64,000 nucleotides of DNA from the NCBI RefSeq assembly GCF_905147365.1, contig NC_056420.1:10674001-10738000 (forward strand), in the 5' to 3' direction. Below the pieces are notes generated by a model. It was not told where the DNA came from and ran no database searches. It saw only the letters and a list, made by a program, of their open reading frames with translations. The position numbers and the translations under genes were made by a program. Each line of letters opens with the position of its first letter. The stretch's first letter is position 1. The stretch comes from Aricia agestis (Eukaryota; Arthropoda; Insecta; Lepidoptera; Lycaenidae). Shown here one piece after another: positions 10,473 through 21,055 of this stretch.

Positions 10473-12289
10473 ATTAAAAAATCTTTAATAATATTTATTA
10501 CTTATCAGTTTTTTTTATGCTAAATAAAATTAATTGAAACCTGAATGTACAATCGCGAGAGCCTGTAGACCGGTGTTAATTTTGGTTTAATAATATGTAA
10601 TTATATCAGGGGTCGTTTAAAAGGTAAGAGAGAATTGAAAATCTCTAGGATAGTATCATGTGCAACACAACTATCAGTGTTAACAGCAAAAAATCTTACT
10701 ATTAAATGGAACTTATTTTCTGCAGAAACATTTCGGCTTACTTTGAACTTATATTTAAAGTACTATTGCTCTAACGTAACACATCAACAATTGGTGCTAG
10801 CCATCAATCAGCTGTTATCACAGCAACAATGACTTCTAATAATGTCAGAGATAAGCAATTGATACAATTGAGCCGACATATCAATTAAATAACACTTTCA
10901 ATAATTACCGCTAATGGCTTAAAAGCTTTCAATAAAATATCTGAAGCTATTAATTAAGCAATAGCAATTAATGTTATCAGTGCTATAGTTTAGGTGTTGC
11001 TATTGAATTTTGTTGTCATTTGTTCCCACATTGTTGATCAGATCTTGCTTCTTTAATCTTATAAATGTTAATTTAGCCGCTATAGTAATACAGCGTTTTA
11101 AAATTTTGTCCTTATTTGAGTCGATTCGTTTAAAAAAGTTGTCTGACATATTTTGTATACGTATCTACTTTTTAAATGGCTACGCGTCTACAGACATTAT
11201 TCAAGGTATGAATTTTTCTTTCTTACTTCCCAAATTAGTGGCTCATTACATGCAAAACAAATAATTTTGTGTTTGGCTGTGTCTCATGCAAAGCACTGCA
11301 TGAGACACAGAGACACAAACCGATAAATTAAGCAATAAGCAAAAAGTCCATAATGAGAAGAGAATTTTAATTTTTGTTAGCTTGTTCACGACGACGCAGG
11401 AGGTAACCTTATGACTAATGGTAGCATTAGCTCACATTAATACGATATTAATGAATAAGAAAACACATGCTGAATAAATTAATTTTCTAACGGGGCAATA
11501 ATTTGGTATAATTTAATAGGTTTAAGAATTATAATGGCGATTAATATGGTCGCCGGCGCCACAAAGGTGGATCAATAGACCCCTGTGGCGCGACACGGCA
11601 CTGGGTGACAAGAACTGTGACGAAACAGACCATCAGAATACTCAAACGATTTTACACACGCTCGAATATTAATTTTTATTTCATTATTTCATCTGTTTTA
11701 TTATTTAAAATTACATCATTAAATGTCATCTTTATGTTATCATTAATTTGTGAAAATGATAAACGATTGAACAAGTTTTCCTAAACTTGTATGTATTATG
11801 AGTTAGCCATTTATATTTTTGTACATTTCTTATTCGATTAATCTGTATAACTCTAGGAATTTCTTCTTTCTTTAGTCTGTAATTCCTTTCGACACGTGGC
11901 ATATTGCCAGCAAATTCCGAGATTGTTCCTCAGTGTGAAGGCATTGCGGAAATGCACGGAACGCTAGCACTAGTCTTGATATGCTATACAGCTCATATTT
12001 CTAGTGCTCTATTTTATTAATATACCTACTAACATGTATGATGTATGTTTAGAAAACATGCTTTAATATACAACATGAATTCAGCTACAGATAGCATCGT
12101 TTAAATACGATGCATTTTAATTTAAATACGATATTTTTTATTTTTTTATGACTAACAGAATATAATAAAAGTTTTTAGAAGCTCTTTTTCTTTTATAATA
12201 TTATGTAACTTTTTTTTTTTTTGGAAATATTAGATACTTAATAGTGCCTTTTTAAAAACTCATAATAAAAAATCTTTCTGACGTTCTTA
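10473..12289. other. AT-rich, no gene; small hairpin and a GC islet
   Basis: Mostly AT-rich. There is a perfect 12-bp stem hairpin at about 11279-11308 (GTGTCTCATGCA and its inverse). A short GC-rich islet lies at 11540-11615 (CGCCGGCGCCACAAAGG and similar). Open frames here are short and unconvincing. Confidence 0.45.
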
Positions 12290-12480
12290 TCTTTATTAAA
12301 AATATGGAAGAGAAACATAGATCATGCGTCCAACTATCGTCCTTGTGAACGTAATTTCGCGGAGTACCTCAAGGCAGTTATCTAGGTCCAATATTTCTTA
12401 ATGTTTATAAAAACGCTTTCTTTACGAGCTTTTGTCACGACAGCGGCCAATCGGATGTCCACATAATTTACTGTAACGTT
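12290..12480 (+). pseudogene. fossil LINE reverse transcriptase fragment
   Basis: Around 12355-12417 the plus frame reads RGVPQGSYLGPIFLNVY, a clear version of the LINE reverse transcriptase signature (GVPQGS-LGP, RT domain 4/B). The upstream frame is broken by two stops at about 12348-12356, and no other RT motif can be followed. This is a decayed, isolated fragment of a Jockey- or CR1-type LINE, unrelated in sequence to the LINE at 52290, whose motif reads GVPQGCVLSPTLF. Confidence 0.6.
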
Positions 12481-13010
12481 TCCTATTAACTCAGGGTAGG
12501 GTAGATTCATACTAGATGGGGTATGTTATGTAGGGTAAATTGTCACAAACTTAATATAGCAAATTAACCTTATTTGCTGACATTCCAACTCCATATTTTT
12601 TTTGTCCTATTTTTAATGCCTTATATTTTTTTACGAAAAAAGGCACTTACACGTGATTTCGCGAGACTTACTAACATTTAATTATTTTCATCATAAAAAT
12701 GTATAAATCTTGTAGACAAAAGGTGACTTTACTGCATTATTTTTTACATTGACTGTTCGCTTCGCTAGTGTGGATTGAGCCTTATAAGGATAATGTAATA
12801 TTGTGCACCGTGCTGTGAGAATTCATTCTGTCGCGTTTGATTCAGTGTTTTAATTTAATACATTTACATATAACACAGTTATTGTGATTCAAACAAATAA
12901 ATTAAGAGACGATTACTAATATTGTTTAAGACACATATTTTATACTTTATAGTGAACTCCTATAATATATTCATAGACGACTTAGTTCTTTATTGCCTAG
13001 CTAGCCTAAT
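12480..13010. other. no gene recognised
   Basis: AT-rich with several GGGTA/GGGTAG phrases near 12490-12540; nothing supported. Confidence 0.4.
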
Positions 13011-13340
13011 TTTTTTTTTATGAAATAAGGGGGCAAACGAGCAAACGGGTCACCTGATCAACTTCCGTCGCCCATGGGCACTTGCAGCATCAGAAGAGCT
13101 GCAGGTGCGTTACCGGCCTTTTAAGAGGGAATAGGGTAATAGGGGAGGGTAGGGATGGGAAGGGAAGGGAAGGGAATAGGGGAGGGTAGGGAAGGGAATA
13201 GGGTAGGGGATTGGGCCTCCGGTAAACTCACTCACTCGGCGAAACACAGCGTAAGCGCTGTTTCACGCCGGTTTTCTGTGAGAACGTGGTATTTCTCCGG
13301 TCGAGCCGGCCCATTCGTGCCGAAGCATGGCTCTCCCACG
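13011..13340 (-). mobile_element. non-autonomous derivative of the 52290 LINE, copy 2
   Basis: Minus-strand copy: poly-T at 13011-13019, then the inverted LINE 3' tail, a purine-rich (GGGAAGGGAA) linker, and the inverted 5' leader ending GGCTCTCCCACG. The leader hairpin is preserved with its loop reversed (GCGTAAGCGC). The open frame at 13155 is the repeat itself and not a gene. Confidence 0.85.
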
Positions 13341-13674
13341 TGTAAATGGGTTGGTATAGATTTATACTTTACATTTAGTAGATCTAACATATTCTAATCA
13401 TTTTCTAAGTATCTGGTTCTGCTTAGTCTATCTCATCCGGGCATTAGGCACTTTACTTTGATGTGTAATTCTATTTGAATATACCTTATATTATACCCTA
13501 TAATGTATAGGTATTTGGTATCCCATACCAAATATATTTGATATAAATATAAATATTATTAAAGCTAACCTAATTCTATTGTATATTTATTGCTACTCTT
13601 AAAAACATTGTTATTTAAAACCTCCTAGTTGGTAGATTATAGGAGACTTTTTTTACATATCTAATGTATTACAT

Positions 13675-14005
13675 TCTCGTGTCACGGTGTTTGTGCGCGA
13701 ACTCCTCCAAAACGGCTCAACCGATTTTAATGAAATTTTGTATGTACTATCAGAGAAGTTGATTCCTAGGCAGATGGGGGACCTACGTAGTTTGGTCGCG
13801 TTACGTCAAACCCAGCCGACAGATCACAATTAACATTGAATTGACATGATACGACCAAATGACATTGGTCTGTCAACTGCCTAGGAATCAATTTCCTCGA
13901 TGGTACATACATATTTTGTTAGGCCTGAGAATAGGTTTTTATCAAATTTTTATATTGATGCTAGAAATAATTTATATGGCAAAACAACGTTGCCGGGTCA
14001 GCTAG
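13675..14005 (+). mobile_element. Helitron-like element carrying a MITE insertion
   Basis: Starts TCTCGTGTCACGGTGTTTGT and ends TTGCCGGGTCAGCTAG followed by T, the expected Helitron end pattern. It contains CTCAACCGATTTTAATGAAA. The MITE at 13744-13906 splits it after TTTTGTAT. Non-coding. Confidence 0.6.
13744..13906. mobile_element. MITE (GTACTATC/GATGGTAC ends), uninterrupted copy
   Basis: 163 bp with imperfect inverted ends of about 28 bp (left GTACTATCAGAGAAGTTGAT; right the inverse, GTACCATCGAGGAAATTGAT). The flanks are compatible with a TA or slightly longer target duplication, but the exact site is ambiguous. Non-coding. This is the reference copy for the split element at 9969-10472. 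Confidence 0.7.
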
Positions 14006-14586
14006 TTTTGTCCTAAAATTTAGCGCACTGATATTATTGATAGCCATATTTTAGTGTATACCTGTCGACAGTGTTGGTTTATCCCGTAGGGTCGGCAAGG
14101 CCCGACGCAGCGGGGCGTCAGTCGCTCTCTTTACCACTTTTTATCTCCCCTTCTTTTTATGCCGACGCTACAAAGAAAGTTCCCGTGTCGTATACCTTAA
14201 TGATTTTTTTATTATTAATTGTTGTGTTTGGGAATTGAAAAATGACCGGCCGGTGATACAGTTCGCATAACAGCTGTGTTATCGAGGTTTATAAGTCGAT
14301 GTGTTTTACTTTTGAGCTGGAGATAAACTATCTTTGAAGTTAAAGCTGAAGAAATGTTTACTTTGTTTTTGCATTTGTGTGCACATTGCTCTGGCTACTT
14401 GCTGAGATACCCAGCCTGAAAAAGTTTGAAAAAAAGAAGCTAAGTACTATTTTTTTATAAATTTTTTGACACTTTTTTCGAAGCTACACTTTACGAAATA
14501 CGATACAAATGACAAAATTTTTAGGCTCTCTATTTTTCTGTGAATAGTGTCTTGTATCATGATGACATTTTTTCCAAAACGTTATA
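14006..14586. other. no gene recognised
   Basis: Mixed AT-rich DNA with a GC-rich patch at 14090-14130. Nothing I can name. Confidence 0.4.
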
Positions 14587-14855
14587 CAGTGTGTAACAAA
14601 AATAAGTGATAATACTTTCTACAACGTACACACCCTGTGTACGTGTTCCTTGTAGAGAGTTCACTGTGAAAGTAGCAGCTCTAAAAGACGATTTTTTTTC
14701 ACTTTTGTATGGGCAAGGGTCCGAGCGTTACGAGTTTCCCCATACAAAAGTGAAAAAAATTTTTGGTCTTTCAGTGCTGCTACTTTCACAGTGAACTCTC
14801 TACAAGGAACACGTACACACCCTACAGTATTATCACATATTTTTGTTACACCCTG
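14587..14855. mobile_element. CAGGGTGTAAC foldback MITE, copy 1
   Basis: 269 bp, almost wholly palindromic. Arms of about 110 bp run from CAGTGTGTAACAAAAATAAG through GTGAAAGTAGCAGC to a short centre around 14705-14735, then back. It is flanked by TATA on both sides, consistent with a TA (or TATA) target duplication. The transcript would be a long hairpin. The open frames at 14606 (plus) and 14661 (minus) are mirror products of the palindrome. Confidence 0.8.
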
Positions 14856-16492
14856 TATAATAAAAAATATTATGTTCAGGTGAATATCATTAAAAAACAT
14901 AATTGTTACCAGTAGCTTCACCTAAGCTACGTCCTACGGACTACCATAGTATAGCCCCTGTGCCATCAATTTCCATTAACCCTAAAATACCTACCATAAA
15001 AATATGATCGTTAATACCGGGGTTTTGTTTAAACGTATAAGCGGTGATACCACATGCCCCTTAATGTCGGGGCGGTCCGGACCCACGATACTCCTGTCTA
15101 ATAATTAAGAGGACGTGATGAATGGTTGAAATTCGATTAGATTTTAATGGTTTGGCGGATGGGATAGTCATTGTCAGGTTTAGGTAGAAGGCTATACCGC
15201 TATAACGTGATTTAAAACAAAAGCCCGATTTTGACAGGTCTTCGTTTAATTTAATCCTGGGTTAAAACTTAATAAATATAATGCAAGTTAATCAAAGTGT
15301 TGAAATTTTTATTTTTATTTTTTGACGCACTTTAGAGCACTACATTTTTATATCACGTATGCGCTATATTACGTCTAATGTTTATACGTAAAATAACTTC
15401 CTATTAGTATGGCACAAGGCTTAGAGTTTACTTTAATGAACATAGGACTGTTTCGTATTTAAAGCATAAAAGAAGCTTTTCGTCCCTGACTTCTACAACA
15501 CGTACTCACCACTCGAATATCCACTGGCCGATCAGGGATTATAGGTATATAAACTATGGTATAAGTATACTGTATAATATGTATACGATGTTATGAGTAC
15601 CGGTCGGCAGAGCGCCGCGGCCGTATCGCACGAGGTGAGAGCGGCTTTATCGCACCATCATCTATAACACCATGGCCCGGGTAGACCAGTGTGCGGACAG
15701 AGGGTTAGAATTTATTGTGTGATGAAAAAGAATGTATTTCTCCAAACTTTCTTAGTTTCATTTCTGACTATAATATGAACTGTCGTATCGGAAATATTAC
15801 GATGCAGTTTTTTTTGGATTTATTATATCAGATCAGTGTCACTGCATCTAAGTATAAAAGGTTTTCAAATTTCTTTTTGCATCGAATATCACCTTAGCAG
15901 ATGATATTTATGATATTTAGATACATACCTAGTTAAAAATTAAAATCCGTTTTAGGCGTAATCATTACTAATCAGGCACTAAGCCTTCTGTGTAGTACAG
16001 TCTCTCCTTTATTATTTTGAGTAGAATAGCCTGTACAGAATAGCCTCAATACATAGTTTCATAATATTATCATATTTTGGATTTCTCTATCTCCACATTC
16101 GTCTGTGGCAGGAGCGGTCGTCGGGGCCGCGGTGCGCCCGCGCCGGGCGAAACATCAACCATTTTAATTATGTTCGGGACACCATTAACAATAAATCTGT
16201 GGCCGGCACCGGTTTATAGCTAATTATAAATGTATACTCTGTGACCAATTATTCAATTATTTTCACGAATGCTATTGTTTTGTTTCAGTAGCTTTAGTAT
16301 TTAGAAGCTATAAAGGCGTAGGGCTCAGGCTTAGTACTAGAAAGTTTTCTAGAAAGTGCAAGCTTTATATGGAAACCAGATGTTGTTTGACAAAAACTAA
16401 AGTATGTAACATAAGTATGTATGTAACAAAAAGTCAAACATAGGTACTTATGTGTCATTCGTCAAGTCCAGCAATTGTCAAAATAAATTATA
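14856..16492. other. no gene; GC-rich islets in AT-rich DNA
   Basis: GC-rich islets at 15040-15100 (GGGGCGGTCCGGACCC), 15600-15695 (GCGCCGCGGCCG) and 16100-16215 (GGGGCCGCGGTGCGCCCG, then TTTTAATTATG). They interrupt otherwise AT-rich sequence. They are non-coding by inspection and could be conserved regulatory elements, but this is only inferred from composition. Confidence 0.35.
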
Positions 16493-16750
16493 CAGGGTGT
16501 AACAAAAATAAGTGATAATACTTTAGGGTGTGTACGTGTTCCTTGTAGACAGTTCACTGTGAAAGTAGCAGCGCTGAAAGACCAAAATTTTTTTTCACTT
16601 TTGTATGGGGAAACTCGTGACGCTCGGGCCCTTGCCCATACAAAAGTGAAAAAAAATTTGGTCTTTCAGAGCTGCTACTTTCACAGTGAACTCTCTACAA
16701 GGAACACGTACACACCCTAAAGTATTATCACTTATTTTTGTTACACACTG
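16493..16750. mobile_element. CAGGGTGTAAC foldback MITE, copy 2
   Basis: 258 bp, flanked by TA on both sides. The left end is CAGGGTGTAACAAAAATAAG and the right end its inverse with one change (GTTACACACTG). The arms pair almost perfectly around a centre near 16605-16640. Non-coding; the most symmetric copy in the window together with the one at 23699. Confidence 0.85.
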
Positions 16751-17196
16751 TAGATCCGAAATCGATCCATGAAACGCCGTTTGTTATGTAAATCTGTTTT
16801 ATTTTCGCGTAGAATGCAGTCATTCCAAATGGCGCGGTAGGGCAGATATAATTTTCTACTAGTGAGACTTGGTATACTGATTACAGAAATGACGAAGTAC
16901 GTCATTTCGGTCGCCCAAGTTTAATTAACAATCAGGAAGCAAATGTCACAGTGACACTATCAGTGTCATGACGAGCTTATCGAATTGTCACGTCGGACGT
17001 ATGTGTGTCAGCTTCGTGGAAGCGATATCGTGACGGCGGTGTCTCAGTGTGTCTCTGGGCCAGTTGGGACCACCAGGGTTATCGGACACTTGTGGAGACG
17101 CGTTTAGAAGAGACGATACGAGTATTGACTATTTCACGCGTGTTTTAGGAGATGATTTAAATAATAATAACTCCCACACTGGTTTCGGTGACGGTC
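16751..17196. other. no gene recognised
   Basis: Moderately GC-rich between 16960 and 17110, otherwise AT-rich. No supported coding or repeat signal. Confidence 0.4.
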
Positions 17197-17490
17197 CGGA
17201 GTAAATTTATATTGCCCAAGTGTGTGCGCAGTACACAAGAGCACTCTCTATTCCTTTTACTCTCATAACCCAGGGGGGCCGAAGACCGACACGACTGGCG
17301 AGAGATCAGGCGCAGGACCGACATTTACATACCCATCCGACGCATGTATCATCTTACTTGTCAGACAATCATGTGATCAGCCTGCATTATCCTAACCAAA
17401 CTTGTAAATAACATGTTTCCAACGCGGGAATCGAACCCACGACCTCCGAGTCAAGAACCACGCTCTAAACCACTGGACCACGAAGGCGAT
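17197..17490 (-). mobile_element. tRNA-headed SINE, second family
   Basis: On the minus strand the head begins near 17490. Box A is TGGTCCAGTGGTTTAGAGCG and box B is GGTTCGATTCCCG. The body then contains GGGTATGTAAATGTCGGTCC and GTGCTCTTGTGTACTGCGCA, ending about 17200 near GGGCAATATAAATTTACTCC. The head has no pairing acceptor stem, so it is not a functional tRNA. The head differs from that of the SINE at 3050, so this is a separate family. Confidence 0.75.
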
Positions 17491-17621
17491 GGAGATGTTA
17501 TTTGGGAGATGATACTGATGAGTACCTATATATAAGTGATAAGGAAGAAAGTATATAATAATTATATAGGTTAAGACATCTGACAACACTCTGACATCTG
17601 GCGTTGCAGATGCGAGCAGAA

Positions 17622-17745
17622 TATTTAAGGCAGGCAACGCATATGCAACTCTTTTGATGTTGCAAGTGTCCATGGCCGACGGGAGCTGCTTTTCATCAGG
17701 TGACCCGTATGCTCGTTTGGCCCCTGACATTATATAAAAAGAGAA
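17622..17745 (+). repeat. diverged LINE 3' tail
   Basis: A diverged version of the 3' end shared by the 52290 LINE and its derivatives: TTTAAGGCAGGCAACGCA, GTGTCCATGGCCGACGGGAG, CATCAGGTGACCCGTATGCT, then an A-rich end. The 5' part is absent, as expected from truncated LINE insertion. Confidence 0.65.
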
Positions 17746-20325
17746 TAATCTTCCACTTGCCGATTTAAAATTAATAATATAATTTTCTTTTGAATATAAA
17801 GAGAGTAAGCAAAATATTAAAAAGCTTGTACAGCCGGCATTACATTCTTTTAGAGAGATCGTACTAATTACTAAATGCCATATTGACTATAGGCACTAGA
17901 TGCAATTAAAAAAAAATGCGTCCTATAGACAATAATATTGCGTCCTATAATAATAGAAAAAACTTACAATTTACAACGAAACGTACAATTTTCAGAGACA
18001 AAATATTCGCTTCAGTAAGAGAGACAGATGGACGCATATTTTCGCGTTTATATATTAAGTAAGTACTGTTTTTTGTTTAGAATTTAGTTTTCCGCGTTCT
18101 AAAATCGTTTCGTCGTATTGTAAACGGACTCACCGTAATGAGCAGCTTTGATGTTTGCCGATGTCAATCACTGAGCTAACTGCTAAGTGAAACCCCAATA
18201 TCAGACTATGACGCAAAAACGTCATTATTACGGCGATTATGGCCCTAAAATAAATAAACATGTCTTCCCAGATCGCCTGTCAAAAGACAGGATATTTTTA
18301 AGATAATGATGATTGTTTTTTTAATAGAAAAATTACCGTTTGATTATGCAATTAACATCTAAGGATATGAAATAAAAATTTGTTATAAACGTGAAAATAA
18401 CAAAATCTTTTGCTGCCATCAAATTACGTAACCAATAACGATATTTTTTCAATTTCATAATAATTTGGAATTACTCGTTCAAATAAAGCTACCCTCCATA
18501 TTGTACAATGTTTAAACATCCGCCTGATTTACCAATATTAATATGTTGTCATTATCTACGGAATATACAATACGTGAATAGACATACGGACAAGTATATA
18601 ATAATATCAATAGGGAACATGGTAGATCAATAGAAACATAATCCGCATCCGAAATATGACAAAGAACATGTAATTGGATTACTACGGCACTTAATATCTT
18701 CTTTCTACTTCTGTTTCGTCCAAAATAGACTTTATTGTTGTATTCGCTGAACGAAATTTGAGCTATATTATTTTAATTTTAGGGTTAAATTTTGATCGTT
18801 TCGTAAAATTCGTAGAGAAATATGAAAATTGTTAAGCCGGGCACAGACGCGCGACACAAAAAATATCACCGCTCGAGAAGATGTCATATTAAGAAACATG
18901 TCAATCATATTTTTATGACGCCACTGAATAGGCCCGTTGTTCACTTGCGCATTATTTTTTTAAAATTTCACGCTCGGTTTGCGCAGTCCCAAATTATTTT
19001 TTGTCGAGGGTCGTTTGGGAAAAAGGCGGATTTTCGAGTTTCGATTATTTTGGTGCTTTAAAAGTACTCGAACAATGTTCACGAGATTTCCTGTTGGTAA
19101 ATTAGGTTTGTTTGTACCGAAGTTATGGCTAAGTGGCGTTATAAATATCTTTTTATAATATTTCTGCAGGATATTTGGTGAATTACAATTGCGGTTAAAT
19201 CGCTTTGTAAGTTACCCGACAAAAGATTTGCTTTATTTGTATACAATTTATTAGGTATTATTTAAGTATCCTTATTATGTTTATAATAAAGATACATAAA
19301 TAATACCTAATAACGTTTTATGTTTGTAGAAACTTAATTTTGTTAATTTTTTATCATACTTAATTTCTTGCTTCAAGAAGCATGTTCCTAATAACATCAC
19401 CGAAGCACTCCAGTCTTAGGTATGCTAGCTTCAGCAACGACGTAAAAAAAGTTTCCATCACATGAAAAATAAAATTAAAGTTGTTTTATTTCTGAATTTT
19501 AAAGCAAATGTTTTCAGAATTGCTCTACCTATTACCTACCAAAAGCTTTACATAACGTGAGAACAAAGACTAAAGAGTACGGTAACTAAATTAGCTGCAT
19601 ACACTTAGTGTATAAGCTTAAAATTCCACTTACGCGCTAATAGCCTGACCTCGATGTAACTTCACAATACCGCGTCAAACGCATGAGTCGTATCGCATTG
19701 TCTTACAATTACCGCGCGTTTCAAAATTTGGCACCACCAGCGTGTGTAGCCCGCCTAACGCGACCTGTGGTATAACCCGTATGAATTTTCAAACACTTAT
19801 TTCTATGGCACTTGTATGGCTCGAGGTGCATTTTTTCCTGTCCGGGTTATACTTTTTCCCTTGTCTTCACAATTAAGAGGAGGTCGGGGTGAATGGTTGG
19901 AGTAATTAACGCAGTCGGGATTGCATCGCGAAGTGCCGCTAACATCGGTACAAAGGGCCGTTGTGGTGGTGAAATCTGATCGCACGCGACAACACCGCGA
20001 GGAAGGAGGATGGGGGCGATTGATTCTGTAAAGTTTTGGCCTTTGTTTTACTACACGGTTATTATATTGGTACATGTTGTATTCGTTGCGTACGTACGTA
20101 ATTCGTAAATGAAGACGATAAAAGTTATCCTTTTTCCTTTCGCGTTTGTTCAGCAGTTTGGGCTTGAACACATACAGTCAGATTTTTTTTAATATTTACT
20201 AAATACTAAAACACCACTATACCATTACCAATACCATTGATTAACATTATATTAATATTATGCAAAATATTGTTTCTTTGATTTCTGTGAAAAAATTAAT
20301 GTACCTTAGAGATAAAATGAAAATT
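17746..20325. other. no gene recognised; GC-rich patch 19640-20040
   Basis: Mostly AT-rich. The segment 19640-20040 is richer in G, C and CpG. It keeps a minus frame open for 122 codons (19803-20171) that I do not recognise; it shows no domain-like pattern and is not called a gene. A stretch at 19871-19899 shares two short blocks with 15103-15129. Confidence 0.4.
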
Positions 20326-20453
20326 ACGCCGGTTCTTCTCGCCGGGTTAGTTCCCGAACCGGTGGTAGGCATCATGTAGGACATTCTGAAAACATTTATT
20401 TTAAATTTATTCAGAAATAAAACAATTTTGATTTTGATTTTGATTTGATTTTG
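20326..20453 (+). repeat. LINE-type 3' tail with (ATTTTG)n end
   Basis: Contains TTACGCCGGTTCTTCTCGCC and TTCCCGAACCGGTGGTAGGC, then an AT-rich stretch and an (ATTTTG) tail at 20427-20453. The same core recurs at 38355-38475. The conserved core with a simple-repeat tail is typical of a 5'-truncated LINE insertion. Confidence 0.6.
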
Positions 20454-20968
20454 AATGAAATCGTGGATTTTTTCTCAACTAGAGTTTAGCGTTCTATGTA
20501 GTGGTGTTAGGCCGTTGTTGCAGCAGTTCTATCAATTTTAAATGCTATTTAGATCCTACTATCGAATCGATTTGAAAATCTTGTAGTTTTAAAAGTATGT
20601 ACCCCAAAAATGCCCAACATTCAACACCAAGCATCATTCTCCCCCATTCTCCTGCCAGCACAACGGTCCCTTGTGCGGCACAACGCAGCTCTGTGCCACT
20701 AATCACTTTCACGTGCCACTGTCCTGTAGCGGCACTGCACACTTCCCTGCCACACAGTCGGATATACAGTAGAATCAAATAATAGAGTCTACAGAAATAT
20801 TGAAAAAAATATTTATTTTTATTAAAAACAGGTATCATGAAACTTCATACACATTTTGAACGTCGAGAGAGAGGTACAGAGGAACAGAGGCTAGGCTTTA
20901 GAGTTTAGACTGTTGAAATTAAGCGTACACCATGTTCTTAATAGAGTGCAGACTGGAGAGTCTAGACC
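20454..20968. other. no gene recognised
   Basis: A frame open on both strands at about 20545-20838 has no recognisable content. Nothing else is supportable. Confidence 0.4.
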
Positions 20969-21055
20969 AGTGGTTCTTAACCGATGGTCCGCGGACCACT
21001 GGTGGTCCCTGGAGGCATTCCAAGTGGTCCCCGAAGCCATTAGCCATCCTAATAA
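20969..21055. mobile_element. hAT-like transposon terminus
   Basis: Starts CAGTGGTTCTTAACCGATGG and continues with TCCGCGGACCACTGGTGGTC, the widely shared layout of hAT transposon ends. The opposite terminus was not found downstream, so this is a solo or decayed end. A nearby inverted pair (CCAGTCCGTTT near 21158 and AAACGGACTGG near 21222) may be part of the same or another element. Confidence 0.5.

Noticed and set aside
13140..13215. Telomere-like repeats
   Set aside because: CCCTA-like units are irregular and are the linker of the LINE derivative; insect telomeric TTAGG arrays are not present.
14606..14921. Open frames on both strands with nearly the same peptide
   Set aside because: Mirror translation of the palindromic MITE at 14587-14855.
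17404..17490. tRNA gene on the minus strand
   Set aside because: Same reasoning; tRNA-like head of a second SINE family, with unpaired acceptor ends.
19803..20171. 122-residue minus-strand protein
   Set aside because: No domain pattern or initiation context, and it lies in a GC-rich patch where long frames are expected by chance.
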